The position numbers were made by a program, and so were the translations under genes. Shown here in pieces: positions 33,508-44,243 of a stretch of DNA of 64,000 nucleotides. The stretch's first letter is position 1. The number at the start of each line of letters is the position of its first letter. The stretch is from Macrocystis pyrifera (taxonomy: Eukaryota > Sar > Phaeophyceae > Laminariales > Laminariaceae), in the NCBI GenBank assembly GCA_031763025.1, contig JASSKH010000002.1, forward strand, positions 14,873,468 through 14,937,467, in the 5' to 3' direction. The notes below the pieces were generated by a model. It ran no database searches and was not told where the DNA came from. It worked only from the letters and a program-made list of their open reading frames with translations.

Positions 33508-35160
33508 CTAGTCGGCCACGGGGATGTTGTCGTGGAGGGCATGTACATCCGGAATCGGAGGGGGATGGGGAGGGGCCAAGGAAGGGTGTCCAAGGGTGGA
33601 AAGTGGTACTTGTACCAGTGGGGAGCAGGAGGTTCCGAGGAGGTCGCCCGGCTCGAGATCGGTAGATCCAGATAGTGGGACCGTTTGGTATCCGTCCGAG
33701 ACGAAAATGGCCGTGTCGGAAAGGGGGTTCTCGCGGGGGAGCATGTTCACCATGTAGTTCCCGGTAAATGCTGGAGCGCCTGACTGACGCGCCAGGTTGA
33801 CCTTGACGAGCTTGGGGGTGGAGGAAAGCGAAATAGCTTCGTTGCCGGCGAATCGGAGGTGGTAGACGTCGTCAGTGGAACGGTCGTCGGGAATGAATGC
33901 TGAGGCTCCGTTGGGGTCATGGTGGTTCAAGGAGAGCTCACCGCGGGTTCGCCGGGGAGGTTGATGGGGGGGGGTGGGCTGTTGCTGGAGCGTGGTATAC
34001 GAGCGTTGCTCGAAGCGCATCCAGCTGTCTCGTCCCAGAAGGATGGGGTGCTGCATGGTTCCTGCAGGAACTACGCAGGCCCACACTGCCAGGGCAGCGG
34101 TGGGGGACTGGAGGCGCATAAACTGGATGCTTAAGCGGATGGAGACGGAGGTGGAGAGGGGAGCTGAAGTGCCGAAACCTCCCCATGAACGGGGGGAACT
34201 GTGCCGTTCGTACGCATCGGTGGCTGCCTGGGAAGCCTTCAGTTGTTCCACCGCGGTTGCGGTGATAAACGACTGGGGCGAGCCGGTATCGAGCAGTGCC
34301 ACGAGTTCGCGGCACGTAGTGGCGGTGGGGCCGCTGCGCACGAGTACGTTCGTCGTGAACGACGCGTCGTCGACGGTAATGATGCCGCATGGTCCGTGTT
34401 CCGGTATCGGCGGGCGGCGGGTAGGGAGGTGGCTGTGGGCTGCGGTGTTGATGGTGGACCCTTGGGCAAAGTGGCTGCTAGGGTAGGCGTCGGGGGTAGA
34501 CGGCGGTAGGAGTGGCCCAAGTGGAGAGGTAGGCGGTTGCCATGGAGGGGTCGGGCTTGTTTCGTGGATGCCGTCGGCTGTGGGGGAGACCCGGGTGGAG
34601 TCGGTGGGGGCGGGTGTTGGCTCCGGGTCGTGAAGATGGGGAGGAAATGGAGGTTGGGCGGAGCGATTGGCGCCGAGGATTTCTCGAACGTCCATCAGTA
34701 TCCTGCTCAGCAGATTCCGACCACGCCAACGCGTCGGGTCGCAGGCGTCCGGATGGTCGGCCTTCAAGTCTATGCCCCAGATGAGGTCGTGTGGGCTGGC
34801 CTCGGCGATGTGCTTGTCGCCGGTTGCTATTAGCTCCTCCCGTAGCTCCGGGTGTTGGCGGAACTTGGAGAAGTTAATGTGGAGGACGATGGTATAGCGG
34901 TGTCGCCACCAGACCATTTCGTCGAAGTCGGAAACGGTTCGCCCAAATGCTTTTTGGCGGGCCGGGTCGCGGGTCGCTTTGATGCGGCGCTCAGTTGTGG
35001 AGTCCCCGAAGAGCGCGGCCTTCTGCGCCATCATCATCTGTTCAGCGCAGTTGTATGTGACGCCATCGTGTTCGATGTCGCACAGGTACCACTGCGAAAA
35101 GACCGAAGAGGAGTCCCAGAAGAAGTGGAAAGATGAGGCGGCCTCTGCGGTGACGTGTGC
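33508..35160 (-). CDS. NADAR (YbiA-like) domain plus retropepsin, Ty3 polyprotein segment
   Basis: From the first methionine (35037) the frame has 509 residues, but the NADAR domain begins upstream in the same frame with FFWDSSSVFSQWY and NCAEQ. Then come KAALFGD, TRDPARQKAFGRTV, KFRQHPELREEL, IWGIDL and WRGRNLLSRILMDVR (to about residue 118), which together cover the whole NADAR pattern of about 150 residues. A Pro-rich linker follows. The retropepsin has LLDTGS (Asp250) and ILLGRD (332-337). Family knowledge: NADAR proteins such as YbiA act on N-glycosidic bonds in riboflavin intermediates or ADP-ribose derivatives. A retroelement role is unknown; reversal of ADP-ribosylation or nucleotide sanitation are possibilities. 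Confidence 0.82.
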   Translation of the reverse strand, partial: AHVTAEAASSFHFFWDSSSVFSQWYLCDIEHDGVTYNCAEQMMMAQKAALFGDSTTERRIKATRDPARQKAFGRTVSDFDEMVWWRHRYTIVLHINFSKFRQHPELREELIATGDKHIAEASPHDLIWGIDLKADHPDACDPTRWRGRNLLSRILMDVREILGANRSAQPPFPPHLHDPEPTPAPTDSTRVSPTADGIHETSPTPPWQPPTSPLGPLLPPSTPDAYPSSHFAQGSTINTAAHSHLPTRRPPIPEHGPCGIITVDDASFTTNVLVRSGPTATTCRELVALLDTGSPQSFITATAVEQLKASQAATDAYERHSSPRSWGGFGTSAPLSTSVSIRLSIQFMRLQSPTAALAVWACVVPAGTMQHPILLGRDSWMRFEQRSYTTLQQQPTPPHQPPRRTRGELSLNHHDPNGASAFIPDDRSTDDVYHLRFAGNEAISLSSTPKLVKVNLARQSGAPAFTGNYMVNMLPRENPLSDTAIFVSDGYQTVPLSGSTDLEPGDLLGTSCSPLVQVPLSTLGHPSLAPPHPPPIPDVHALHDNIPVAD

Positions 35161-35172
35161 AGTTGATGGCGT

Positions 35173-36060
35173 CTATGGTGTTGGGGGTGGGGGGCGACGA
35201 TAATTATTCCTATCGCCGCCTGGCGTCGACGGAGGTAGAGTCAGCAACGATCGAGCGGTGCTGACCGGAACCCTCGTGTTCGCGGGGGAATTGCTCGGCA
35301 AAGCCGAGGTATCGGGGCGGTCCTCGCCGGGGCTTACAAGCCGGGCGGGACGACCCTCAAGCGCCCTATCGTCCAACTTTTGGAGAACAGGGGCATACTC
35401 GCTAGGGGATGCCACACCTGGGGTCCGTGTCCACGCTTTGCGCGAAGCAGGCGAGGAGGACGGGTCAGGGGGCTCAGGGCAGACCCTGGTCGACGTTGGT
35501 CGCGAGTCTTCCGTATTTAAAACGGGACTGTCCCTCGAGCTCAGGGACAGCGGTGGTGTCAACACCGTGGCAGCTGGAGGAAGCCCGTCGTTCGCGGGTT
35601 CAACGCTGTCACAAGAAATGCGCGCATGCTGGAACATGCGCGTATGGAGCGGCCAATATGAGGCAGGCTCAGGGGGCGATGGCCCGGTAGACGAACCAGT
35701 AGTTTCGTGTGAACCGGAACCGCTGGTAGCCGTAATCGTCGAGACGTTTCCCAGGGTAGCAATGTCTGGGGTCTCGGCAATAGTCGGCAAGCAGCGTTGC
35801 TCACCGCCAGAAGACGTCGAGTGGAGCATCCCGGTGGGGCTCGGCGTCTTGGCCTCCTCTCGCCTACACCTCAAGGCAATCACTTGGGCAAGATGATCAG
35901 TGCTTGAACAAGTGGTTGTGAAATGGGCTGGGGTAGGGGGGGGGGCATTGGGGGGCAGGGGTCGGGTAGGCGTGGTGCACGTGATTTGCTCGTGCGTCCT
36001 GGGAGCCTCGGGTGCTCGCAGTAGATGCTGTTGGTGGAGATGGGACAGTTGCTCCACCAT
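35173..36060 (-). CDS. Gag/linker frame of family 1 Ty3 element
   Basis: A 295-residue Ser/Pro/Thr-rich frame between the gag N-terminal part and the NADAR-protease frame. No domain is recognised; the composition suggests a disordered spacer. A cysteine-rich knuckle-like remnant (CPNC with nearby His and Cys) lies just upstream near 36550-36600. Confidence 0.5.
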   Translation of the reverse strand: MVEQLSHLHQQHLLRAPEAPRTHEQITCTTPTRPLPPNAPPPTPAHFTTTCSSTDHLAQVIALRCRREEAKTPSPTGMLHSTSSGGEQRCLPTIAETPDIATLGNVSTITATSGSGSHETTGSSTGPSPPEPASYWPLHTRMFQHARISCDSVEPANDGLPPAATVLTPPLSLSSRDSPVLNTEDSRPTSTRVCPEPPDPSSSPASRKAWTRTPGVASPSEYAPVLQKLDDRALEGRPARLVSPGEDRPDTSALPSNSPANTRVPVSTARSLLTLPPSTPGGDRNNYRRPPPPTP

Positions 36061-36559
36061 CGGCTTGTCCGTTGGTGCGGAAGGTGCCCGGCTGCCGTTG
36101 GTTCGGGTGGGTACTTCGAGTTGGTGCTGCCCGTCCGCATGTTCGCGGGGGCGGCAGGTGCGGGAGTATTGGTCGCGGGGCTATGCAGCGTCAATGCTGA
36201 AGACGAGGGGGCAGGCTCGGTGCGTTGTCGATGTAACAATTGCCCTGGCGACTGTCGGTTGCCGTTGTCGTATGACCAGCCGTTGTTGTGGCGCCAGTTG
36301 TCGGAGCGCCCGTTGTTGCCGCGGTAGTTGCGGGAGTGGTTCTGGTTGGAGCGGTTGCTGTTATAGTTCCGCTGCGGTTGTTGTGATGGTTGCCTCGACG
36401 GCTGTTGTTGTTGTGGCGGTTGGAGTGCCGCTCAAGGTTGTGCTCGTAGTGTCCACGGCGGTAGGAGAGCATCCTTCGTTGCCATTGGCGGTAGGCGTGT
36501 CCGACTGCCGGGCTGAGGATGCCGGACGTGTTGCGAAGCGCAGGGGGCAGGTCTTCATA

Positions 36560-37630
36560 CTATGTCCGTGCCATTGCAGTTGGGGCAGTGGTCACCGTGA
36601 GCTCGTAGGGCTGGGGAGTGGGACACCACGACGTTCCGCCTCCGTCGTGGGCTCCGTGTTGGCTCTCGTCATCAGGCTGCGCGCTCGTGAGGAGGGGGGC
36701 GCTGTCGTCGTGGGGGGCGCTGTCGAGGTGGGAAGGGGCGGTGTCGCCGGCGATGGCGTATCCGTCGTGGGGCGGGTGGTTGGGGGTGTCGGCGGAGCGG
36801 GTCGAGACGGTTGGGTTCCGCACATAGCCGCGGCCGGCGTTCGAGTGAAAATACCGTGGCTCGAGTAAACGGGTATGGGCGGCCCCGACGAACTCGGAAG
36901 AAACACCTTCGGTGGCGGCGCGGGCCAGAACGAAGGTGATCGACGGGTCGCAGTCGGGTGTGAAGAGCCGATATACGCGGTGTGCCTCTAGCGAGACATC
37001 CGAGGCTATCGGGTTGCGTGTACTCTGCATCCAGCGGAGTTTAGCGTCGAGGAAGACCCAGTCATTGGGCTCAAAGCCGAACGTCTGCGGGTGCCGGTGC
37101 CCAGTGGGTATGGGGGCTGGCAAGGGTTGGGCCGGTAGTGGTGCCTGGGACATTGTGGTCCCAGTTTGGTTTTTGGGAGGCTGAGAGGTGGTGGTCCTAG
37201 ACATCGCGGCGGACGTATAGGGTGCACATGGTGAGGAAGGGGTGGGGGGCGGCAGTAACACGAGTAGGAGGTCAGGGCTCTCTTTCGCGAGAAGGAGGAG
37301 CTGCTCGTGGTGGGCTTTGGGGGCCGCAGGGCGCTCACGGAGGGCCGTGGGATCGCCTTGGTAACGCCCCGGATTGAGAGCCAGGGTGGAGGTTTCCTGT
37401 GCGGAGACCTCCGGGTTGATGGTAGGCCCGGCACTGGTCGTGCCTGCTCCCATTGGAGAAGATCCCGATGTGGTGGGGTGTAGCGTGAGGTCGCTCAGAT
37501 TGGTTTCGAAGCCAGGGGTGTCGTCGTCGGTAGCGCGAAAGGCCCTTGCGGCATACCTCGCCTCGCGGGGGTTGGTGGCGTCGGGGGAGTGGGCGCCGGG
37601 CATGTTGATGGAGGAAGCTTTCTCTGCCAT
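36560..37630 (-). CDS. Gag N-terminal frame of family 1 Ty3 element
   Basis: A 356-residue frame starting MAEKASSINMPGAHSP. The first 170 residues are low complexity. A compact capsid-like part (about 190-275) has aromatic and leucine positions (FGFEPNDWVFLDAKLRWM, VYRLFTPDCDPS). The position after the leader and before the knuckle-like region fits Gag. The family assignment comes from context, not from a recognised motif. Confidence 0.6.
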   Translation of the reverse strand: MAEKASSINMPGAHSPDATNPREARYAARAFRATDDDTPGFETNLSDLTLHPTTSGSSPMGAGTTSAGPTINPEVSAQETSTLALNPGRYQGDPTALRERPAAPKAHHEQLLLLAKESPDLLLVLLPPPTPSSPCAPYTSAAMSRTTTSQPPKNQTGTTMSQAPLPAQPLPAPIPTGHRHPQTFGFEPNDWVFLDAKLRWMQSTRNPIASDVSLEAHRVYRLFTPDCDPSITFVLARAATEGVSSEFVGAAHTRLLEPRYFHSNAGRGYVRNPTVSTRSADTPNHPPHDGYAIAGDTAPSHLDSAPHDDSAPLLTSAQPDDESQHGAHDGGGTSWCPTPQPYELTVTTAPTAMART

Positions 37631-40623
37631 GGTTAGGCGGGTGGAACGCTTGTACTGGGGCGGGAAAAGGTTTGGTGGAAGATGGAGAGGGTGGGTAGAT
37701 CCAGGCTTGGATCAGGGTAGGCGGCTACAATACCAACAAACCGATCTAGGGGAGAGAAAGGAGTGACGGTAAGGGCGTACGATAGGGGGTGTTGAGGTTG
37801 TGTGTGCCACGAGTTTAGTGCCCATCGACCATCGAAAGATATTTTTATAGTTGAGGGCATCTAACTAGCGTCAGGCGCCTCGCGTTTGATTGACGGTAGT
37901 CGCGCCCGAGTCACTCAAGTAATATCAGTTGAACATAATTGAACAGAACTCCGTCTGAAATGCCCAATGTTCGTAATGATAACAGGGCGTGACGCTTACT
38001 GAGCGTGGGCAGTGCAAGACCTTTCGTTGGGATACAAATAAGAGTACCCGTAAAGAAAATGTGCAGGTCGAGTCGGGAAAAAAAATGCAGTATGCCGGCA
38101 CTATTTAGTAGCTGCACAGAATATCGGGCGATTCCCTAAACGGTGGGCAGCTTGTCGTTCCGTGGCAAAACAGACAGCAACCCGGTACATTTCGGGGCGT
38201 CGCGAGGTCCGATACGATGTGAGATACTTAGGGTATCGTAGAGGTAGCACAAGTGAGAGAAACAAAAATAAATAACTAGACCCCGGTACGTAAAAACGTG
38301 GAAAAGGGTATCATTCGGCTCCTGTGGGGAGGTCCAATACTCTAATCCGCCGCGAAAAAAAATGTATGTTATTTTGTTTAATTTGGCCAGCATTTAGTTC
38401 ATCACTTTGGAACTGGTCACTGCCCGGGCCATAGTTATTGTGTTCCATATTTGAGCAGCATGCAGCTGCTGTTTTAGTGAGAAGCTGGACAAACAAGGGA
38501 TAAACAGCTATGGAACTCGTTTGTGTAGCCATTGTAGTGTTACAGTTCTAGGCAGTCTCTACCCTGCATTATTTGTAAAAGCGGGTGGGGATGGGATGCG
38601 CTGGAAAATAACACTTGTTACAAACTTGAACAATGTCTACCCTGCTTTGGCTCAAAGTGGGGAAAAAAAAGAAAAAAGAAAACAAACGTCGAAAGCGAAA
38701 CGGGAAAGGGAGGGAAAACAAACACGACCAAACAAAATATTCAGACCAGATCAAGGTAGCGTACCTTCTGTTAATGTAGTACAGCTGGGGGGGGTAGACG
38801 TAAACAGCAGTAGTCAGACAAGGTTGTGGGCGCCATAAAGCCTCGTTGTATCGTTAACGCGGAAGATCGTGCACGTGGGGAGCTGTAGTTGTGCGGCATA
38901 TACCTTATTTCTGGCGTCAAACTGGGAAATTTAGGCGTACACAGGCAGCCGTGGGCCAAGGTTCAGCAAAATAAAGCCGTCTTACTATGTCGTTAACGCT
39001 GGAAAACGTGCACGTAAAGAGCAGCAGTAAAAAAAAAATAAAACAAAAAAATGGAAATAATGGCCGTTGTTTGTATCCTATAGGCTGTAGGGGTGGGGCA
39101 AAAATGTAGCAGAAATCTGGTCAATTTCGGCAACATGCGCCCTGTTTTTGTAGTAAAGGCGCCGCAGGAGGTGCATCATGCCGCTTGTTCTGTACCTCGT
39201 AGGGTAGAAGCAGCGTAAGGATGGGCCAATCTGAAGAGGGGTGCACATATGTACGCTGGTCCCAAAAGAGCTACTACGTGCAACCATATAAGATTCGTCT
39301 GCGAGTATATGCGTTCCTATACGATGGATGTGCGACTCCATCACATCGAGACGGGGGGACCGACCCAATTGTGCATCGTTTGGCTACCTAAATATATGGC
39401 AGGGAACGAGGGGGGGGCACGGGAATTTTCGCTACTATATACGTAATATTATTACTACGTGCCATGGTACCACTATTCACTATTTGTACCTCGCTCGTAT
39501 ACCAGTCTCTGTAGGCCAGTATATGGTTTGAAATCCGGTAACCAAAGGGCATGAAAAAAAATAATGGCTCTTCTCGCTATCAGGGGGTCGCAAGTAAGGT
39601 CAGTCCATACGTATACTATTGCTCGTATCAGGTAAAAAAATAAAAAATAATAATAATGGCCTCTCAAGAACTCGTGGGCGAATATTCCATGCGATGGATA
39701 CCAGCGGATACAATTCGCAATGATGGTCGAGCCGTTTGTACGCTGCTCACAGATGCGTATACTAACGATGGCGTAGTAAGTCACACCACCGGCATACATA
39801 TCACGTACCAAAGAATAAGGTGTCGGTACTGCTGCGTGTTTGTCCTATCAGTACGATAGCAGCTTCTTTGTAGTCGTGGTAAGGGTCAAATACCATACAA
39901 CACGGGTACAAACCGGAAGATGCGGACAAAATGTCTGCGGGCAAGAATGTGCCAGTAGTTCCACCTACAGTAGTACTTACTACGTGCATACCCTTTGAAA
40001 GGGCGGGCATATCGAGGCGGAGGGGTACAAAGGAAAACGCTGCTTGGTTTGTGCGATGAGCACGAGGTCATTTGGGGGGTCTACAGGTGCATTCAACCAC
40101 GTGGAATCCCGTATCGTGGAGGTCATCGACCTCGTCATTGCACGGCGGAGACGGGGCAGAGGGAGCGGAAAAACAAACCTCGATCATCATACTGCTATTA
40201 GCACCAGTACTTATATATCAGGTACTTACTAAGAAAGAACAACAGAGCTTGTTGCACGTACTTGCACGTGCGATTTGACGGTGCCTACTAGGAGGAGAGA
40301 AGCGTCAACTCACCTATACTGGGAGGGGAGAAGCGTCTACTTATGCCACTAGGCAGCTTGTCACGCTCTACACTATAAACGCACTCAGTAACGCAGGTTC
40401 GTAAAAATAAAAAAAGAAGAAAAAACGGAAGAAAAGAGAGTGCAAGAAGAACGAAAGAAACGAGAAACGGGGAACACAAATTAAAATAAATAAATAAAAA
40501 GTAGACTTCAAAACCAGATGCCTCCCGGATAGGGATGGCTCACATGATCGTAAGAAGATCTAGAAGAAGCGCTGCAGTCCCAAGCTTGGCCAGAACATTC
40601 GTTGGATGCGACGACGTCAGATG
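37631..40623 (-). other. Long leader of the full-length family 1 element
   Basis: About 3 kb between the 5' LTR and gag. It has A/T-rich stretches and scattered short frames without recognised domains. No second promoter or inserted gene could be supported. No clear tRNA-complementary primer site starting TGG was found next to the LTR. Confidence 0.5.
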
Positions 40624-41110
40624 TGAAGCGGAGACCGCTCTAGGGTAGTGGTAAGGGACGCAGGTGGTTCTGGCAGCTGGAAAGCAGTGCTTCGCTTCTT
40701 CTGATTTAGATCTTCTTATTGATGGCGAGAGCTGAGGAGGTGCTCTGGTAGAGAAGTGAGAGATAGGGGGGCGGGACTCGACGCCCAGATATACTCGTCC
40801 CACCCCATGCCACAAGCTCTCTAAAATTCCTCTTATCTGATGTACTCCTACAGAACTTTCCTATGGCTACCGATCGTTCTTCTGCTGATATAAGAACTTC
40901 TCACTTCGTGGTCCTATCTGCGTCAAGGAACATTACTCTCGTCTAACGGGCTATCCGCCCTAGGGAACATTCCTAAAAGAACGTTACTCTCGACTAACGG
41001 AATATCCGGCAGGTTAATCCATTCTCTGGATTATTCTCGTATTCGTGAGACTACAAGACTGCAACGTATGATCTATATCTATAGCCCATGAGTGCTCCAC
41101 CCATATCACA
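40624..41110 (-). repeat. 5' LTR of the full-length family 1 element
   Basis: 487 bp, matching 28203-28701 apart from about nine substitutions and the 12-bp duplication. It is flanked on the right by AGTACG and then array unit I. Confidence 0.88.
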
Positions 41111-42898
41111 AGTACGCAATTTTTCAATAGTACTCTTCAGGAGTCCGAGAGCGCAGAACGAAAATTGAATAGGGTGTTTTCGTCGGTACACTTACTATCC
41201 AAAAATGATGTCTCTCCGGCATGCGCTTTATCAATTTCTAAATATAGATCTTCTCGGAAAACGATCAGATGGGTGTCGATGTGCAATAATTTGCAAGTAC
41301 GTACGTGGACGCTGTACTAATCTCTCGTATACGATGGATGAGCGCTGTGCGCTGGCAGGTTGTTCATTGAATTATACCTGGTATGCGAGTACGGAAACAT
41401 ACGATGACAATCGCAAACAAATAAAGGCGAAAAGTAGAAAGTATCCACTGCACTGCTGCCGGCGGCGTCCTACGGTATCCCCCCAAACCTGAAGAAAAGC
41501 CCATTTTTTGCCTTTCGCTGCTGTAAAGACTTGCGATAGTATGCAATTTTTTGGCCATTCGAGACGCAGAGTAGTACTCGTACTGCGTAGATAATTTTGC
41601 TCTGGCACAAAAAGTAACCCACTCCTGTTGTACTGTAAATGCAAATACCTCCTCCTATAGTATGCGAATGGAAACGCGAAGTACACCAAAAAAGTATTAT
41701 TTCGGCTCGTGCCCCGATACACGATAGACGCTCGATCTCGACAGAGACTAAGCCCACGGACAACCCGCGCGGTGGCGGGCAATATCAACTAGTATAGATG
41801 ACGGGTTCGAATCAATGAGGTGGATGAATGCTCTAGGGGGCAAGAGCTTGCCGGCGGCGTCCAACGGTATCCTCCCAAAACTGAAAAAAAGCCAATTTTT
41901 GGCCATTCATTCGAGACGTTTGTTGTACTGAATCATGATGTACTGATAGACACAATACATTTTTTTGCCATTCTGTTATGATACTGCTTGGATACAGCAC
42001 TCTGCAGTACAGCAGTACTCGTCCATAATTTTTCTCTGACACAAAAAGTAACCCACTCCTGTTGTACTCTAAAAAACAGAGACTCAGCCCACGGGCAACC
42101 CGCGCGGTGGCGGGCAAGATCAACTAGTACAGATGACGGGCTCGAAGAAATGAGGTGGATGCATGCTCTAGGGGGCAAGAGCTTGCCGGCTTCGTCCTAC
42201 GGTATCCTCCCAAACCTGAAAAAAACCCATTTTTTGCCATTCGAGACGGATGCAGCAGTAGTAGTACTCATAGCTAATGTTTTTCATCTATTTCGTGCAC
42301 ACCAGCGGCCAATGCGCTGCACTGAGCGTGGGACCCAAGCGTCTGAGCCGACTCTTACTCTTGTATTCATCGCCACTCTTGCACAACAAGACAGCACTAC
42401 AATAATAGCATGCACCTGGTCTGGTGTATAGACGTCTCCCCAACTCGGTATGGGCGTCTGAGCCAACTCTTGTATTCATCCCCACCCTTGCACAACAAGA
42501 CGGCACTGCAGCAGTAGCAGGCACCTGGCCTGGTGTATAACCGTCTCCCCAACTCGGTATGGGACATGGGATATATTGGTATGGTATGTGGGAATATGGT
42601 ATATGGGAATATGGGATATTGGTGGTATGGTATATGGGGATATATATGGGAAAACCACCGTATGTGGTATGGTATGTGTTGACGGTATGGTACGGAAAAA
42701 ACACAGTATATGGTATGGTACGTTTGTGGTATGGTACCATGGTACGATATCGTGGATGTATTATATGGCAAATTTTGCCTTGTGGTATGGTATGTTTCAG
42801 TATATAAGGTCCGTAAGGGTCGAAAACGTCGTACAAATATCAATTGCAACGAGCTTATATATCGGCCATTGGAAAGTGTTCGAAAATATAAGCTTGCG

Positions 42899-42944
<46 letters not shown>

Positions 42945-42955
42945 TAAGATTGTAA
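41111..42955 (+). repeat. Tandem array unit I, B segment
   Basis: Continues unit I after the Ty3 element and corresponds to about 48955-51223. It contains sub-repeats of about 300-330 bp, each with the core GCATGCTCTAGGGGGCAAGA, followed by a TATGG/GGTAT-rich tract (42550-42800) and a GACA microsatellite (42898-42943). No gene is recognised. Confidence 0.82.
42898..42943 (+). repeat. (GACA)n microsatellite
   Basis: About eleven uninterrupted GACA units at the end of segment B. Unit II has the matching tract at 51170-51213 with one internal interruption. Confidence 0.9.
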
Positions 42956-44243
42956 TTACCGCAGCTGAGACTCAGTTTTATAAATTGTTATTGCCCTCGA
43001 TAAAGTGCATTCGAGCGCTGTTCTCAGCTTGCTTGTCTCTGTTTTTGTGAAGTCGGAGGTGGAGTTGTTGAGAGTGACGGGAGAGGCCAGTCGGGACCAG
43101 CACAGACGGAACCCCAGAGTGCTGTGTCTGGCTCAGGCAGAGCGTCTACTTGTTGACTATCGGTACCACTTATTATAGTACTCGGCGGGGACATATATCC
43201 AGCAGCAGCACACACACGAAGACGGCACGAGCACCCGCACCAGTACCACAGCAATGGGATCGATATAATTGAGATGCAATTGGGGCTGCGGGGCTGAATA
43301 CAAGACTGTTGGCCAATGAAAAACGAAACATGAACGGGGAGAGATCTCCAATAATCATTCAGAAAGCTGACGACGCTCTCTTGGCCAAAGCAAAACAAGT
43401 CGGTTGTTTATTACAACAAGTAAACCACAGATTGACAAGATCTTAGAGATCTCTGTACCTCGAAATAGTTGTTGGCGAAATCAGAACTGATCTGAGGTGG
43501 ATGCATGCTCTGGGGGGCAAGAGCTTGCCGCCGGCGTCCTACGGAATCTTACCGCAGCTGAGACTCAGTTTTATAAATTGTTATTGTTATTGCCCTCGAC
43601 AAAATGCATTCGAGCGCTGTTCTCAGTTTGCTTGTCTCTGTTTTTGTGAAGTCGCAGGTGGAGTTGTTGAGAGTGACGGGAGAGGCCAGTCGGGACCAGC
43701 ACAGACGGAACCCCAGAGTGCTGTGTCTGGCTCAGGCAGAGCGTCTGCTTGTTGACTGTCGGTACCACTTATTATGTAGTACTCGGCGGGGACATATATC
43801 CAGCAGCAGCGCACGAAGACGGCACGAGCACCCGCACCACGGTACCACAGCAATGGGATCGATATAATTGAGATGCAATTGGGGCTGCGGGGCTGAATAC
43901 AAGACTGTTGGCCAATGAAAAACGAAACATGAACGGGGAGAGATCTCCAACAATCATTCAGAAAGCTGACGACGCTCTCTTGGCCAAAGCAAAACATGTC
44001 GGTTCTTTATTACAACAAATAAACCACAGACTGAAAATACCTTAGATATCTCTGTACCGCGAAATAGTTGTTGGCGAAATCAGAACTGATCTGAGGTGGA
44101 TGCATGCTCTGGGGGGCAAGAGCCTGCCGCCGGCGTCCTACGGAATCCTCCCAAACCTGAAAAAAGCCCATATTTTGTTGTGTGTTGTTACACGTTCGAC
44201 AGATTGACGTCTTTTCAACTGCCCGGCTATTATTTTTGCGAGT
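42956..44243 (+). repeat. Two tandem P segments of the array
   Basis: Copies at 42956-43550 and 43551-44147 (about 595 bp each) start ACCGCAGCTGAGACTCAG and are nearly identical. They are followed by the start of unit II up to the LTR element at 44244. The aligned segment in unit I starts at 27401. No gene is seen. Confidence 0.85.

Larger units (their letters stand above)
28203..41110 (-). mobile_element. Full-length family 1 Ty3/gypsy element with NADAR domain
   Basis: 12.9 kb from LTR to LTR with a candidate 6-bp duplication AGTACG (28197-28202 and 41111-41116). The related unit II shows the uninterrupted sequence near 48955. Order on the minus strand: 5' LTR, a leader of about 3 kb, gag-like frames, NADAR domain plus retropepsin, RNase H tail, integrase, GPY/F module, chromodomain, Tudor-like domain, 3' zone, 3' LTR. 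A reverse transcriptase core was not recognised. The two LTRs differ by roughly nine substitutions and one short duplication by eye, so insertion is fairly recent. The coding region is broken in several places (my rough estimate is five to eight). I treat it as a fossil. Confidence 0.88.

Noticed and set aside
41820-44147. Regularly spaced repeats as a CRISPR array
   Set aside because: Units are hundreds of bases long and nearly identical throughout, in a eukaryotic transposon-rich setting with no cas genes.
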